Counted from the first letter of the stretch, positions 1-10,095 are shown. The stretch is DNA of 64,000 nucleotides from Neobacillus rhizophilus (GCF_018343535.1 NZ_JAGYPF010000003.1:856580-920579); one strand, 5' to 3'. Notes: generated by a model not told the origin, from the letters alone. Numbers and translations are program-made.

Positions 1-372
1 TTGCTTGCCCGTAAAGAATGTATTTATTATATAAGACATCCATACTTTCTCTAAACTCTTTATCATGATAGAGGGGATTATCTTGATGATTTTGTTTCAA
101 TGTTAATCGATACCCGACACCTCGAACCGTTTCTATTAAAATATCATCTAAAAAAGATAACTTTTTTCGCAACCGGTACACATGATCGTCAATCGTACGG
201 TCTGTAGGATCCTCCATTGCCCAAACCTTATCTAGTAAGCTTTGCCTTGATAGTGTTTGATTCATATTTTCATATAAACATTTAAGAAGGTGGTATTCTT
301 TAGGTAATAATCGTATTTTCTCATTATTAAATAAAACGGAGTAATCGTTTATATCGAACTGAAGCTTTTTCA
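1..372 (-). CDS. winged-helix transcriptional regulator (partial, runs off left edge)
   Basis: Visible are 124 codons from an ATG preceded by GAGGAAAG; the rest lies outside the window. Residues 1 to about 95 read as an OmpR/PhoB-type winged helix: 'LLPKEYHLLKCLYEN' at the start, the recognition helix 'DRTIDDHVYRLRKKL' and the wing 'IETVRGVGYRL'. No receiver domain precedes it, and coding continues after the wing, so this is not an ordinary response regulator; it has its DNA-binding domain at the N-terminus and an unseen C-terminal part. Family features are clear, target genes are unknown. Confidence 0.75.
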
Positions 373-594
373 TAACTTTCCTCTTAAATAAAATTTGGTA
401 AATAGATAAATCATTACAAAGCGACCAATTATTCCAACTATCTTATTCTTATTTCTGCATTTGATCTTATTTCTCCTTTATTAACTGACCCTCTCTTTTG
501 ATGAAATTCCTTTCTCATCTTCTTTTTGTCGAGATGAAAAGTAAAAAAGAAAAGAAACTGCCTTTGCATCATCATCTGCATAAATCAAAATGAA

Positions 595-640
595 AACAGG
601 GGACGGTTCTCTGCTTCCGCGAGAACCGTCCCCTCTGTTT
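595..640. repeat. GGGGACGGTTCTC inverted-repeat element
   Basis: Arms GGGGACGGTTCTC and GAGAACCGTCCCC enclose about 9 bases. It sits just past the stop of the cadherin protein gene and, read on the minus strand, is followed by a T-rich stretch, so it may also end that transcript. A single arm (GAACCGTCCC) recurs near 5750, on the other side of the gene. Elements with this core are scattered through many Bacillus genomes. The rest of 373-652 shows nothing further. Confidence 0.6.
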
Positions 641-652
641 CCATGTCTAGAA

Positions 653-3600
653 TTATTTTCTTCCCACTCGCTGAATCCGGAGCATAGATCCTCCAAGGAT
701 CAAAAGGAGCAGACCTGCAAGCAGCCAATTGTACATGTTGGTGGAGGTTGCTGGTAAATTCCCCTCAGTTGTTGGCTTTAAATCCGGTTTTTTCACTAGA
801 TCATTAGGCTGGAAGAGAGCAAAGGTGCTAAAATGGTTCGTCTTGGTCCTTACTTGATCGCCCTCAAACGTCCCACCGACTAATTCCCATGCATTCTTTT
901 CTTCATTAAAGTAATGTACCTTTAATTGCTCCGGATTGGCATAGCCCTTGACAGAGAAACCAAGTTCAATATCATGATCAAACTGATGGATGATACGATC
1001 TCCCTGCTTAATCGTGAGCTCATAGATTTCCCCTACCGCCAATTTTGAAAAAGGAATGTTGACCTTATTTTTATCAACCTTTGCAATGCTGATGGTAATA
1101 TCTTCCCCTTTAGCAAAGTTCACTGCTGGGATGAGCATTTGTACATCCTTGCCTAAAATCTGAATGCTGGCATGTCTCTTGATTAAAGTAGCAAGCTGCT
1201 CAGCCGTAAGTTTGACCACTTTATCCTGGGCCTGGGTCCCTTTCAGGTCGATCATAAGGGTCCCCTTATCATCCAACAGGTCCACTACCTCATCAGGAAC
1301 CGTTACAATCTTGTCAGTAGTCTCAGGTGTGACCTTAATGACAGGTTTTAAGCGAATCACTGTAATAGTATAGGTTGTGGTTAGCCCATTTTCCGAAGTA
1401 ACTTCAATGGTCTGAACGTTTCTTCCCTCTTTCAGTAAAACCCCTTCACTTTCATCGCCACTCGTGATCGGCTTCCCGTTCATTTCCAACGTAGCTTTTG
1501 AATGTGCCGCTGTTGGAGTGAAGGTTATTTTCTCCACATTGTTTGCAACATAAATCGTATACTGGGTGATTCCTGGTGTGAAAGCAGGAGTCAGGGCCCC
1601 GGAGCTGCTTGTTAAACCGCTAAGTGTGGCGTCACTTGAGAGAATATGGATGGTGATCGTGATCACCTCTGTATGCTTACCATCACTAACACCAATTGAA
1701 AGCACATGAAGTGCCTTCTCCTTTGCACTTAATCTTGAAGAATCAGCTACAGAAATTTCCCCCGTTGTTTCATTCACGGTGAAAATGCCATCATCATTCC
1801 CGGACTGAATGGTAAACGTAAGCCCATCTCCATCAGCATCACCAGCCTCAACCAGCCCCACTTTTGTGCCGTTTTTGGCTGTTTCCTCAATGGTAAAAAT
1901 TGCGTCCTTGCCAACCGGCTGATTGTCATTCAGATTATTGACCCCAATCGTCACCGTCGTTGCTACCGTATGGTCGCCATCGCTTACCTCAACAGTTAAA
2001 ATAAAGCTTTGAACTTTTTCATAGTCCAGTTTTGTAAAGTCCGCGACTGTCACTTTACCAGTACTTTTATCAATCGCAAACGCACCGGTTTCATTTCCAG
2101 CGGCGATTTTGTATTGCAAGGAATCACCGTCTGCATCTTGGCCCGTCACTGTTCCGACGACCGTTCCGTTTGCACTATTTTCATCAATGTTAAAAGCAGC
2201 ATCCTCACTAACCGGTGCATTATCATTAACATTATTCAGATTGATCACCACCGAAGCTTTCGCTGTATGGAGACCGTCACTTACCTGAATAGTCAGTGTA
2301 AAACTTTGGACCTTTTCAAAATCTAATTTCCCCGCATTTGCGACACTAATCGTGCCGGTTTCACTATTCATGTTAAAGACACCGGACTCATTGCCGGCTG
2401 TAATCGCATAGTGAAGCACGTCTTTATCGGCATCACTGCCGGTTACAGTCCCGACCGCCGTTCCAGCTGTAGCATTTTCATCGATGGCAAATACCGCATC
2501 ATCGACCACCGGTTGATTGTCATTCAAATTATTGATTCCAATCGTCACCGTCGTCGCTGCTGTATGGTCGCCGTCGCTCACCTCAACAGTTAAGGTAAAG
2601 CTCGAGACTTTCTCATAATCCAGTTTGCTGGAATCCGCAACCGTCACTTCACCAGTGTTTTCATCAATCGCAAACGCACCGACTTCATTGCCGGCTGTCA
2701 GCTTATAGGAAAAAACACTTCCCTCGTCTTCATCCGTTGCGGTAACAAACCCAACCGAAGTACCTGCTGCCGTGTTTTCATCTATATTTGTCATAAAGCC
2801 TTGCGGTACAGGCTGATGATCATTCACATTATTTACATTAATCGTGATCGTGGCGATGTCAGATTCCATACTACGGAGCAAGGCCTTATATAAATCGTAA
2901 GCCTGCGCATTCCCAGTATCCAGGGCTTGTACCCTTAATTGATAGATGGTTTTCTTTTCATAATCCAGTTGAAGGCTATCCGCTACCGTAATTTCGCCAG
3001 TTGCAGCATTGATGCTGAACGCACCATCCTCATTACCGGAAAGAATTTGGTATCGAAGGACATCCCCATCGGCATCAGTTGCGTTAACCTTTCCAACCAC
3101 TGTCCAATTTGGTGCATTCTCATCGACGTTGAATACAGCGTCCTCGGCAATCGGCTTATTGTCATTTAAATTATTTAAATGAATCGTGGCAGTTGTTTCG
3201 ACCGTATGGGCACCATCGCTTACTTGAATGGTTAAGACAAAGGTCTTGATAGTTTCATAATCAAGCTTAAGAGAATTGGCAACAGTCACTTCACCGCTGC
3301 TTTGATCAATAGCAAACGCCCCGTCCCCATTCCCTGTCGTAATCTTGTAGGTAAATCGGCTGTTGGCATCCGAGTCCGTTGCCGTTACTTGGCCGACAAC
3401 CGTTCCATTTGCCAGATTTTCGTCAATATTTTTTGTAAATCCTTGGGCAACTGGCACGTTATCATTCAAGTCATTGATCTGGATGGTGACCGCCGCGGTT
3501 GCTTTATCAACGCCATCACTGACTTCAACATGTAAGGAATAGTTTTGTGACGTTTCAAAATCTAGTAAACTTCCATTTGCGACCGTGATTTCGCCATTGG

Positions 3601-5584
3601 CACCATTTATGTTAAAAATGTTTTCGTTATTTCCGGACAGAATACGATAGGTCAGTGCCTGTCCATCTTGATCACTGGCACCCACATTTCCTACAACTGT
3701 CCCATTAACGGCATTTTCATCGACTGAAAACTGACGATCCGCTGCCGCAGGAGGACGATTCCGATTGAGCTTCACGGTATACGTTACCGTGCTCCCGTCC
3801 TGAGCCGTCACAATAATCGGAATATTATTCTCGCCAGCGGCAAGATTGATTAGCGGCGATTCCTGTCCGCTTTTTACCAGATTCCCTCCAACCGTTACGG
3901 TGGCATTAGCATCGGCAGTCGTTGGTGTAAACTTAATTTGACTCGTGCTATTCGGCACAGTAATGGAATAGTCCTTAATCGATGCTGCAAAAATCGGATT
4001 CAAAGTCCCGGTGCTGGCCGTTAAATTTGCCAATAAAGCATTATTAGATGGAGTAGCTTTTTGGACCGTAATGGTATAGGTCTTTATGGTTCCATCCTGA
4101 GCTGTCACCCTAACCGGAATCAGATTAGGCCCTGTCTGTAAGGTAACATCGCGTCCTACTCCACTCGGCACGGATTGATTGTCTACCGTGATAGTAGCGG
4201 TCGAATCCGCAACCGTTGGGGTTACAGTGATGGATGGAACATTATAGCCTACAGATACAGAATAGTTCGTTGTTCCTGATGAAAATCCTGGCACCAATGC
4301 CCCGGTACTAACAGTCAAATTGCTTAAATCAGCATTATTGGAAAGAGGCGGTGCAAAGTTTAAGCCGAAATCGGCGCTTGTCCCATATAAATACTTCAAG
4401 TTCCTTAAGCCGGTTTCTTCCATTACAATCATGATATTTCCAGATGGATCCATTTCAGAGATTAGTTCCATCGGATAACCACTCATGGACTGGGAGGGAA
4501 CTTCCTTGGTTCCTTTTTTCCACATTCCGGCATCTTTCACCATCGCAAAAAAAGTCGACGGGCCTCCTGTGTCTTTGTACATCATGACATAAGGTTTGTT
4601 ATTGATGACACTAGCTTTGATTGGGTAACTAATCCCATCATTAGAAATGACTTCTTTTGTCCAAGTACCTGATTTGTTTGTAAGTAAATAAGATGTATAC
4701 ACATCGTCAGAATAGGAGATATATAGTTTTCCAGAGGAGTCGACAACAAATGGTGTGGGGTAATAGTATTTCTGGTCCGTTATTGAATCGATAATCTTCT
4801 CATGCACAGCTGGAAAGTCCGGATCACTCACTTTCTTGTGCGTATAATAGACATTTCCATAGTAATTATTTTGATTATCTTCTTTGACATAGGTGATGTG
4901 AATTGTGTTAGTCTGATCCACCTGTATTTGCGGTTCGTGCACTTCATCAATCGCACTTGCTCCACTGACAAGTGTCTTGATCACCCACGTTCCCGTTTGA
5001 TTGGTCGCATAGCGAACCTCATACTTCCTTGGGTCATTGGCGTCATTGTACACATAAACGATATGAGCTTTTCCATTAGTATCAAAGGCAATCTTCGGAT
5101 TATACATATTTTTCCACCCGTAAGGATCTTGAGCGCTCTCAACCTTCTCAAACGACCAGCTGCCATTTTTATAGATGCCATACTTTATGCCTCTATCACT
5201 GGTCGTACCTGAACCCTTGTAAAATAGAAAAGCCGCATAAATGGTATTGTTACCATCAATGGCAACATCCGAAACTCCCCCGTTAAATCCACTATCTCCT
5301 GTTGCAGTAGCGGTTATGGTGGTTAGTTCCTTCCATTGGTTATTCTCCCATTTCTTAATCGTGATCTCATCCATGCCTTTAACATGTGAAAGATAGAGAT
5401 CCCCACTGGGACTAGTAAATAGATTGCTATTGGCCCAGGCATTGCTGGTATATTGGTGGACAAGTCCTTCTACCAAAGTACCGCTGGCCGCATAACTACG
5501 CTGGGTGGCACCAATCGGCCCCGCAATAACAAGCTGTAAAAAAAGGACAAATGCGACCAATCCTTTGAAACTCACACTCTTCAA
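653..5584 (-). CDS. giant cell-wall-anchored surface protein with seven cadherin repeats
   Basis: About 1643 residues. The preferred start is TTG at 5584, 9 bases after GAGGGGG; an ATG at 5650 would give an awkward N-terminus. Order: signal peptide (ending near 'QRSYAAS'), about 390 residues resembling a BNR/propeller head with recurring 'G..YISYSDD'-like strands, two cadherin-like beta-sandwich domains, seven cadherin repeats (each with 'DEN' and most ending in 'NLNDNxP'), another beta-sandwich, a C-terminal module, and a tail 'LPATS' plus hydrophobic segment plus RRxGRK-like charges. LPATS resembles the LPDTS motif used by class D sortases in Bacillus rather than LPxTG. Likely role: calcium-stabilised adhesin or matrix protein. 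It follows a c-di-GMP gene on the same strand. Confidence 0.85.
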   Translation of the reverse strand: MKSVSFKGLVAFVLFLQLVIAGPIGATQRSYAASGTLVEGLVHQYTSNAWANSNLFTSPSGDLYLSHVKGMDEITIKKWENNQWKELTTITATATGDSGFNGGVSDVAIDGNNTIYAAFLFYKGSGTTSDRGIKYGIYKNGSWSFEKVESAQDPYGWKNMYNPKIAFDTNGKAHIVYVYNDANDPRKYEVRYATNQTGTWVIKTLVSGASAIDEVHEPQIQVDQTNTIHITYVKEDNQNNYYGNVYYTHKKVSDPDFPAVHEKIIDSITDQKYYYPTPFVVDSSGKLYISYSDDVYTSYLLTNKSGTWTKEVISNDGISYPIKASVINNKPYVMMYKDTGGPSTFFAMVKDAGMWKKGTKEVPSQSMSGYPMELISEMDPSGNIMIVMEETGLRNLKYLYGTSADFGLNFAPPLSNNADLSNLTVSTGALVPGFSSGTTNYSVSVGYNVPSITVTPTVADSTATITVDNQSVPSGVGRDVTLQTGPNLIPVRVTAQDGTIKTYTITVQKATPSNNALLANLTASTGTLNPIFAASIKDYSITVPNSTSQIKFTPTTADANATVTVGGNLVKSGQESPLINLAAGENNIPIIVTAQDGSTVTYTVKLNRNRPPAAADRQFSVDENAVNGTVVGNVGASDQDGQALTYRILSGNNENIFNINGANGEITVANGSLLDFETSQNYSLHVEVSDGVDKATAAVTIQINDLNDNVPVAQGFTKNIDENLANGTVVGQVTATDSDANSRFTYKITTGNGDGAFAIDQSSGEVTVANSLKLDYETIKTFVLTIQVSDGAHTVETTATIHLNNLNDNKPIAEDAVFNVDENAPNWTVVGKVNATDADGDVLRYQILSGNEDGAFSINAATGEITVADSLQLDYEKKTIYQLRVQALDTGNAQAYDLYKALLRSMESDIATITINVNNVNDHQPVPQGFMTNIDENTAAGTSVGFVTATDEDEGSVFSYKLTAGNEVGAFAIDENTGEVTVADSSKLDYEKVSSFTLTVEVSDGDHTAATTVTIGINNLNDNQPVVDDAVFAIDENATAGTAVGTVTGSDADKDVLHYAITAGNESGVFNMNSETGTISVANAGKLDFEKVQSFTLTIQVSDGLHTAKASVVINLNNVNDNAPVSEDAAFNIDENSANGTVVGTVTGQDADGDSLQYKIAAGNETGAFAIDKSTGKVTVADFTKLDYEKVQSFILTVEVSDGDHTVATTVTIGVNNLNDNQPVGKDAIFTIEETAKNGTKVGLVEAGDADGDGLTFTIQSGNDDGIFTVNETTGEISVADSSRLSAKEKALHVLSIGVSDGKHTEVITITIHILSSDATLSGLTSSSGALTPAFTPGITQYTIYVANNVEKITFTPTAAHSKATLEMNGKPITSGDESEGVLLKEGRNVQTIEVTSENGLTTTYTITVIRLKPVIKVTPETTDKIVTVPDEVVDLLDDKGTLMIDLKGTQAQDKVVKLTAEQLATLIKRHASIQILGKDVQMLIPAVNFAKGEDITISIAKVDKNKVNIPFSKLAVGEIYELTIKQGDRIIHQFDHDIELGFSVKGYANPEQLKVHYFNEEKNAWELVGGTFEGDQVRTKTNHFSTFALFQPNDLVKKPDLKPTTEGNLPATSTNMYNWLLAGLLLLILGGSMLRIQRVGRK

Positions 5585-5771
5585 AAACAAATTCCCCCTC
5601 AATTGAAAAATTAGTAGAAAAAAGCCCCTTCGCCAAACTAGTAAAAACATACCATGACAAAAATCACTCTTTTTCTACCTAATTATTTACTATGCTGGTA
5701 TTTTTGACAAGTTTCTACACAACAAAAACCTCTCTGCTTTGATAGAACCGTCCCTTTCCTCACAACTTTCT

Positions 5772-5869
5772 CTTTTATTTGCGTACTTTCCTGATTTATT
5801 TGCGAAAACTGACACTTTTATTTGCGGTTTTTGCCAGTTTATTTGCGAATTCCCCCTTTTTATTTGCGA
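5772..5869. repeat. five phased TTTATTTGCG repeats, 21-22 bp apart
   Basis: TTTGCG occurs at 5778, 5799, 5821, 5842 and 5863, each preceded by TTTA or TTTTA. The steps are 21, 22, 21 and 21 bases, i.e. about two helical turns. The array lies between the GGDEF-EAL gene and the cadherin protein gene, upstream of the latter. It could be a protein-binding array or an intergenic repeat family; nothing in it is coding. Confidence 0.75.
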
Positions 5870-5981
5870 AGGCCTCCTTCTATGAAAAAAGGAGTTCAAA
5901 AATTGACCTACTAGGTAAAAATAATTCCGCTCCCATTTCCACCCAATTTTCCTGGTAGTCAGAACTCATATTTTTATACCA

Positions 5982-8039
5982 CTAATTATATAGGACTAAT
6001 AGCTTTTCCATTACTTTTTCGGGAGCTGGCTTACTTAACAAGAAACCTTGAACTTGATTGCATCCATACAGAGACAAGAAAGTGAGCTGTTCTTCTGATT
6101 CTACCCCCTCTGCAATCACATCCACGTTTAATTCGTGTGCTAAATTAATAATGTATCTTGCTATAGAACCGTGATTTTCCAATAATTTCTTCGTAAAACG
6201 CTGATCAATTTTAACCGTGTCGATTTGAAACTTTTGAAGGTATAGAAGAGAAGAATACCCCGTGCCAAAATCATCTAAAGAAACTTTTATCCCCTCTTTT
6301 TTCAATCTCAAGATACCAGAAATAAAATGTTCCTCATTTTGGATTAAGGAACTTTCCGTAATCTCTAACTCTAATAAATTGGGATTAACCTTTATTTCAT
6401 TCATTATTTGATGAAGGGTGTCATCCCAGTGGTTTTTCAAAAAGAACTTAGGTGAGATATTGATGGATATGGGGACGAGTAATACATTATTTTTTTCCCA
6501 TTGTTTTATCTGATTACAGACCGCTCGAAACGTCCATTCTGTAAGTTTAAAAATGAGATTACTTTCTTCTGCCACTGGAATAAATTCACCTGGCAATATC
6601 AACCCATGTTGGTAGTGGTTCCACCGAACAAGGGCTTCCAAACCTACTATTTTTTTGGATTGTGTGTTAAATTTCGGTTGGTAATACATAACAAGTTCAT
6701 TTTTATGAAAAGCTTTTCTTAAGTCTTTTTCTAGGTTGTATTGTTTTAAGAATTTTCGATTCATCGTGGTAGAATAAATTTTATAATTATTTTTCCCCGT
6801 TGATTTCGCCCGATATAAAGCACTATCAGCCTTTCTTATAAGGTCGTGATATTCTTTTTCACCTTGGTAATAAGTAATGCCAATGCTGGTGCTAATGAAT
6901 AGTTCATACTGATTAATATGCAAAGATTCTTCAAAGGAATGAATGATTCTATTTGCAAGAGAAATTACCTTTGTAGAATCATCTTTTGCATATTCAATCA
7001 CAAGTAAGAATTCGTCTCCTCCCATTCTGGCAAGAATGTCGTTCTGGTCAATCATGCTTTTTATTCTATTAGATACTTCAATTAATAATTGGTCACCGAT
7101 TAGATGTCCAAACGTATCATTAATCCGCTTAAATCCATCTAAATCTAGGCAAATCACCGCAAATGTACTATTATTGTGTGATTGAGAGGATTCATTTACA
7201 ATATCCTTTAGTACCTTATCGATCATTCGCCTATTCGGGAGGTCTGTCAAATAATCATAAAATGCTAAATGATGCATCCTTTCCTCATAGTTTTTTTCCT
7301 CTGAAATATCTTTGATGATTCCGTTTAGACGAACTAGATTTCTGTTTGAATCCAGAACCGGAATAGTTTCATCTCGTACCCATCTTATTTCACCATTTTT
7401 ATGTTTTATTCGGTAATCGGTCTTTATCTTATTACATTCCATTAAGTTTTTTTGTTTTCTTTCGTATATCTCTAGTTCTTCTTGGATGATTAAATCTTCC
7501 CACCTTATTTCTCTATTTTCAAATTGGTCCACACTGTAGCCACAAATGGATTCAATGCTTTTAGAGCAAATAATTTTATTATTTATTAGATTTTTAGACC
7601 AAATACTGACATTTAAAGAACTAGCATAATCAATAGCTTGTTGTAAAAATGGCTCCTGATAGGAACCATTTGCAACATAGCCAATTAAGCGAATGACCAG
7701 GCCATTCTCATCAAGGATGACATCGGCGTAAAGGTCTATAATCTGCTCTATATTGTTATTTTTAATAATTCTCCATTGGTCATGAAAGCCGCATTTATCT
7801 TCTATCGATTTATGCACTTGATGAATAAACCGAACACGATCATCGGGATGGATTAGGCCATATACCAATTCCAATGTAGGCACTTGATCACGATCTACCC
7901 CAAAGATTTCATAGGCTTTTTCGGACCAATACGCCTCATCCTCTATAACATCATAATCCCAAATACCAATATCGAAGATATTCATGTTATGGCTGCTATC
8001 TGTTTCGATTTGATTTAGTTCGAGCTTCTTAATACCCAT
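5982..8039 (-). CDS. PAS-PAS-GGDEF-EAL cyclic di-GMP signalling protein
   Basis: 685 residues with a good GGAGAT ribosome site. Two PAS domains (about 20-120 and 130-255; the second ends in a PAC-like 'IKDISEEKNYEERMHHLAFYD' linker) precede GGDEF (about 260-420) and EAL (about 435-680). The GGDEF signature is intact; the inhibitory RxxD site five residues upstream is DQND, so its Arg is missing. EAL motifs EAL, 'EITESS', 'DDFGTGYSSL', 'KIDQRF' and 'AEGVES' are all present, so phosphodiesterase activity is plausible. No membrane segment is seen, suggesting a cytosolic sensor. Which activity dominates cannot be read from sequence. The neighbouring large surface protein is a candidate output. 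Confidence 0.92.
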   Translation of the reverse strand: MGIKKLELNQIETDSSHNMNIFDIGIWDYDVIEDEAYWSEKAYEIFGVDRDQVPTLELVYGLIHPDDRVRFIHQVHKSIEDKCGFHDQWRIIKNNNIEQIIDLYADVILDENGLVIRLIGYVANGSYQEPFLQQAIDYASSLNVSIWSKNLINNKIICSKSIESICGYSVDQFENREIRWEDLIIQEELEIYERKQKNLMECNKIKTDYRIKHKNGEIRWVRDETIPVLDSNRNLVRLNGIIKDISEEKNYEERMHHLAFYDYLTDLPNRRMIDKVLKDIVNESSQSHNNSTFAVICLDLDGFKRINDTFGHLIGDQLLIEVSNRIKSMIDQNDILARMGGDEFLLVIEYAKDDSTKVISLANRIIHSFEESLHINQYELFISTSIGITYYQGEKEYHDLIRKADSALYRAKSTGKNNYKIYSTTMNRKFLKQYNLEKDLRKAFHKNELVMYYQPKFNTQSKKIVGLEALVRWNHYQHGLILPGEFIPVAEESNLIFKLTEWTFRAVCNQIKQWEKNNVLLVPISINISPKFFLKNHWDDTLHQIMNEIKVNPNLLELEITESSLIQNEEHFISGILRLKKEGIKVSLDDFGTGYSSLLYLQKFQIDTVKIDQRFTKKLLENHGSIARYIINLAHELNVDVIAEGVESEEQLTFLSLYGCNQVQGFLLSKPAPEKVMEKLLVLYN

Positions 8040-8157
8040 TTTGAATCTCCTTTCCTTTTGTATTTTCTTTTATTCATTTCTCCTATTAAACGGAGGATTT
8101 TCTTTCGTGAAATAATAAGTCTTTGTAGAACAATTTTAATTTATTTCACTTGTCGAA

Positions 8158-8180
8158 AAATGTTGCAAACCGCAACATTT
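8158..8180. promoter_or_regulatory. inverted repeat upstream of XRE-MEDS gene
   Basis: Perfect 9-base arms AAATGTTGC and GCAACATTT separated by 5 bases, in the 450-bp gap between the divergent GGDEF-EAL and XRE genes. There is no T-run, so an operator is more likely than a terminator. Confidence 0.4.
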
Positions 8181-8283
8181 CGTAGAAATTTCTCTTATTT
8201 TCTACTAGGCGAGTAGTGTGAAAGTTGTTATTAATAGGTCGTTTTACCTATAATTTACAACGATAAAAATGTTTGATCTAAAA

Positions 8284-8312
8284 AACAAATGTGGCATTTA
8301 GCTACATTTGTT
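8284..8312. promoter_or_regulatory. second inverted repeat upstream of XRE-MEDS gene
   Basis: Perfect 9-base arms AACAAATGT and ACATTTGTT with an 11-base spacer, about 180 bp before the XRE-MEDS start. Candidate operator, possibly autoregulatory. Confidence 0.4.
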
Positions 8313-8382
8313 CAGGCGTAATGTTTGTTATACTAAAAAAACTGAAAATCCATTAGTATCCAAAAAAACCAAACATGTACCA

Positions 8383-8398
8383 TAGTAAACGCTTACGA
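8383..8398. promoter_or_regulatory. cre-like site (CcpA)
   Basis: TAGTAAACGCTTACGA matches the cre consensus WTGNAARCGNWWWCAW with two mismatches and has a palindromic GTAAACGCTTAC core. Position about 90 bp upstream of the XRE-MEDS start suggests carbon-catabolite control. Inferred from sequence only. Confidence 0.4.
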
Positions 8399-8489
8399 AT
8401 TCTGCTTATATTAATGTATACATATTTTAATATTTTGATATATATAAATTACTAATCTAGTATCACAATACTAATGGGTGGGGGGAATC

Positions 8490-9254
8490 ATGAAAAGAGA
8501 GTGGTTAATTAAACTTAGGAAATCAAAAAAAATGACACAAAAGCACATTTCCTCTGCTGCTTTTATAGACAGAGCCTACTATGCACAAATTGAAAGTGGA
8601 ATACGCAACCCAAGTATTAATGTGGCAAAAAGTATTGCCCATGTATTGGGGTTTAATCCAATTAAATTCTTTCAAGAAGACTTGGATCCATCACTTAAAG
8701 ATTATTATTCTCCTAAAGTAACCATTCTAGATCCAACTGCTACTGAAACTTTTAATAATAGAACAGGGCTTATCCTTTACCTTTTTAATAATTTGGATGT
8801 TTATTACCAACATGCAAATACATTTTTACTTTCAGGAGTTAAAAATTGCAGGCATTGTTTTCTTTTTGATCATAAAGAGAACTTGAGGATATATGAACAA
8901 AATTTCAATAAAATCCTTAATAAAAACAATGAAAAGTATGTAACATTTATTAGCCTGGAGGAATTTAGTGAAGAAGATATGATGAATAGACTAAATACTT
9001 TATTAACAGAGAATGACGAAATAAATGTATGGGTTAAAGGAAATCCAAATTATTATGGTTCCGTATTAAAAAACTATTTGACTAAACATTCTTTGTTTGT
9101 CGTCTCATATAATAGCACGATGCTCACAGCAAGCGCCCATATTGATCTGATGAGAAAATATCCGTATCTAATGCACGATAGGGAGATTTTTGATTCACGG
9201 CTATATAAAACAGCGACAATCTTACCTCCACTTTTCATTCAAGAGAACTTATAA
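8490..9254 (+). CDS. XRE-family HTH regulator with C-terminal MEDS-type sensory domain
   Basis: The ATG at 8490 follows GGGGGG; a GTG at 8478 lacks a ribosome site. About 254 residues. Residues 1-60 are an XRE helix-turn-helix ('MTQKHISSAAFIDRAYY', 'ESGIRNPSINVAKSIAHVL'). The remaining part, including 'HANTFLLSGVKNCRHCFLF' and 'DREIFDSRLYK', resembles the MEDS/DcmR sensory domain seen in methanogen and methylotroph regulators, here fused to XRE. The downstream gene is a broken relative of the same domain. The target is unknown; the promoter region carries two inverted repeats and a cre-like site. Confidence 0.75.
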   Translation: MKREWLIKLRKSKKMTQKHISSAAFIDRAYYAQIESGIRNPSINVAKSIAHVLGFNPIKFFQEDLDPSLKDYYSPKVTILDPTATETFNNRTGLILYLFNNLDVYYQHANTFLLSGVKNCRHCFLFDHKENLRIYEQNFNKILNKNNEKYVTFISLEEFSEEDMMNRLNTLLTENDEINVWVKGNPNYYGSVLKNYLTKHSLFVVSYNSTMLTASAHIDLMRKYPYLMHDREIFDSRLYKTATILPPLFIQENL

Positions 9255-9285
9255 GGAAATTTGCTAATGAAAGGAAGGATAAAAC

Positions 9286-9857
9286 TTGAAGAGAATTCTT
9301 CCACTTACAAAATATATCAATGTCCCCGACACCGCGCATATATTATATCTATATAACCAAAAAGAGATCTATCTTAAAAACTTAATGGTATATAAAAGCA
9401 GGCATTTACCACAATCATCACATGATCTTAATTGAAAATGCTTCTGTATATTTGGAAGCAGAAAAATTGATTCACCAATTATTCTCAAAAGAAGAACAGA
9501 AACTAATATCATATATTGATAATGATACATTTTATAATCATCATGGTAATTTCATCTCTCATACTATAGTGGAACAATTTGGAATGATTTTTATCCCCTT
9601 TACGAAATAATGATATTTCGGTACGTACATGGGCCAATGTTCAATGGAGAAATCAAGAAAATATAGAAGCAGAATTAGCCGCACATGAAAAGCTGGCCGA
9701 TTGCAACGTCAATGAAATGGGAATAATGTCCGTTTGTGCTTATTCATCTTCATCAATATCTGCCTCTCTTGAAACTAGAATGATGCAAAGTCATGAATTC
9801 CTTATGACGGATATAGAGCTTGTTCCGTCTCCACTATATAAATCTTTTGTAAAATAA
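9286..9857 (+). pseudogene. MEDS-domain protein broken by two frameshifts
   Basis: A TTG at 9286 after AAGGAAGG opens 'KRILPLTKYINVPDTAHIL', which stops at about 9427. The reading resumes in a second frame ('MILIENASVYLEAEKLIHQ', to 9610) and in a third ('NDISVRTWANVQW' through 'LVPSPLYKSFVK', stop at 9857). Joined, they give one continuous MEDS-like protein whose C-terminal 'HEFLMTDIELVPSPLYKS' matches the layout of the upstream XRE-MEDS protein. At least two indels are needed, so the gene is almost certainly dead unless the sequence has errors. Confidence 0.75.
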
Positions 9858-10095
9858 CAAGTTGAAAAAGCCTAGCCTACAGAAGTACTTCCCACTGGTT
9901 GATTCTTTTTTGAATAGGAACCTTTCGCTTCCACTGAATCCGAATAATTTCGAAGAATTCAACAACATGCGGGAGGTGACCGCAGGCACTTAAACAATTG
10001 GTTAGTTGGAGAAACATAGTTGTAAGTTTACTGCATTTTTATTGAGAAAAGCGTATAGCGCCATTGTGTTAATTTGAGGCAAAACCCTCTTTTTT

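Noticed and set aside
1164..5212. Several antisense ORFs within the cadherin gene
   Set aside because: Their positions follow the repeat period of the sense gene and none has a ribosome site or recognisable domain.
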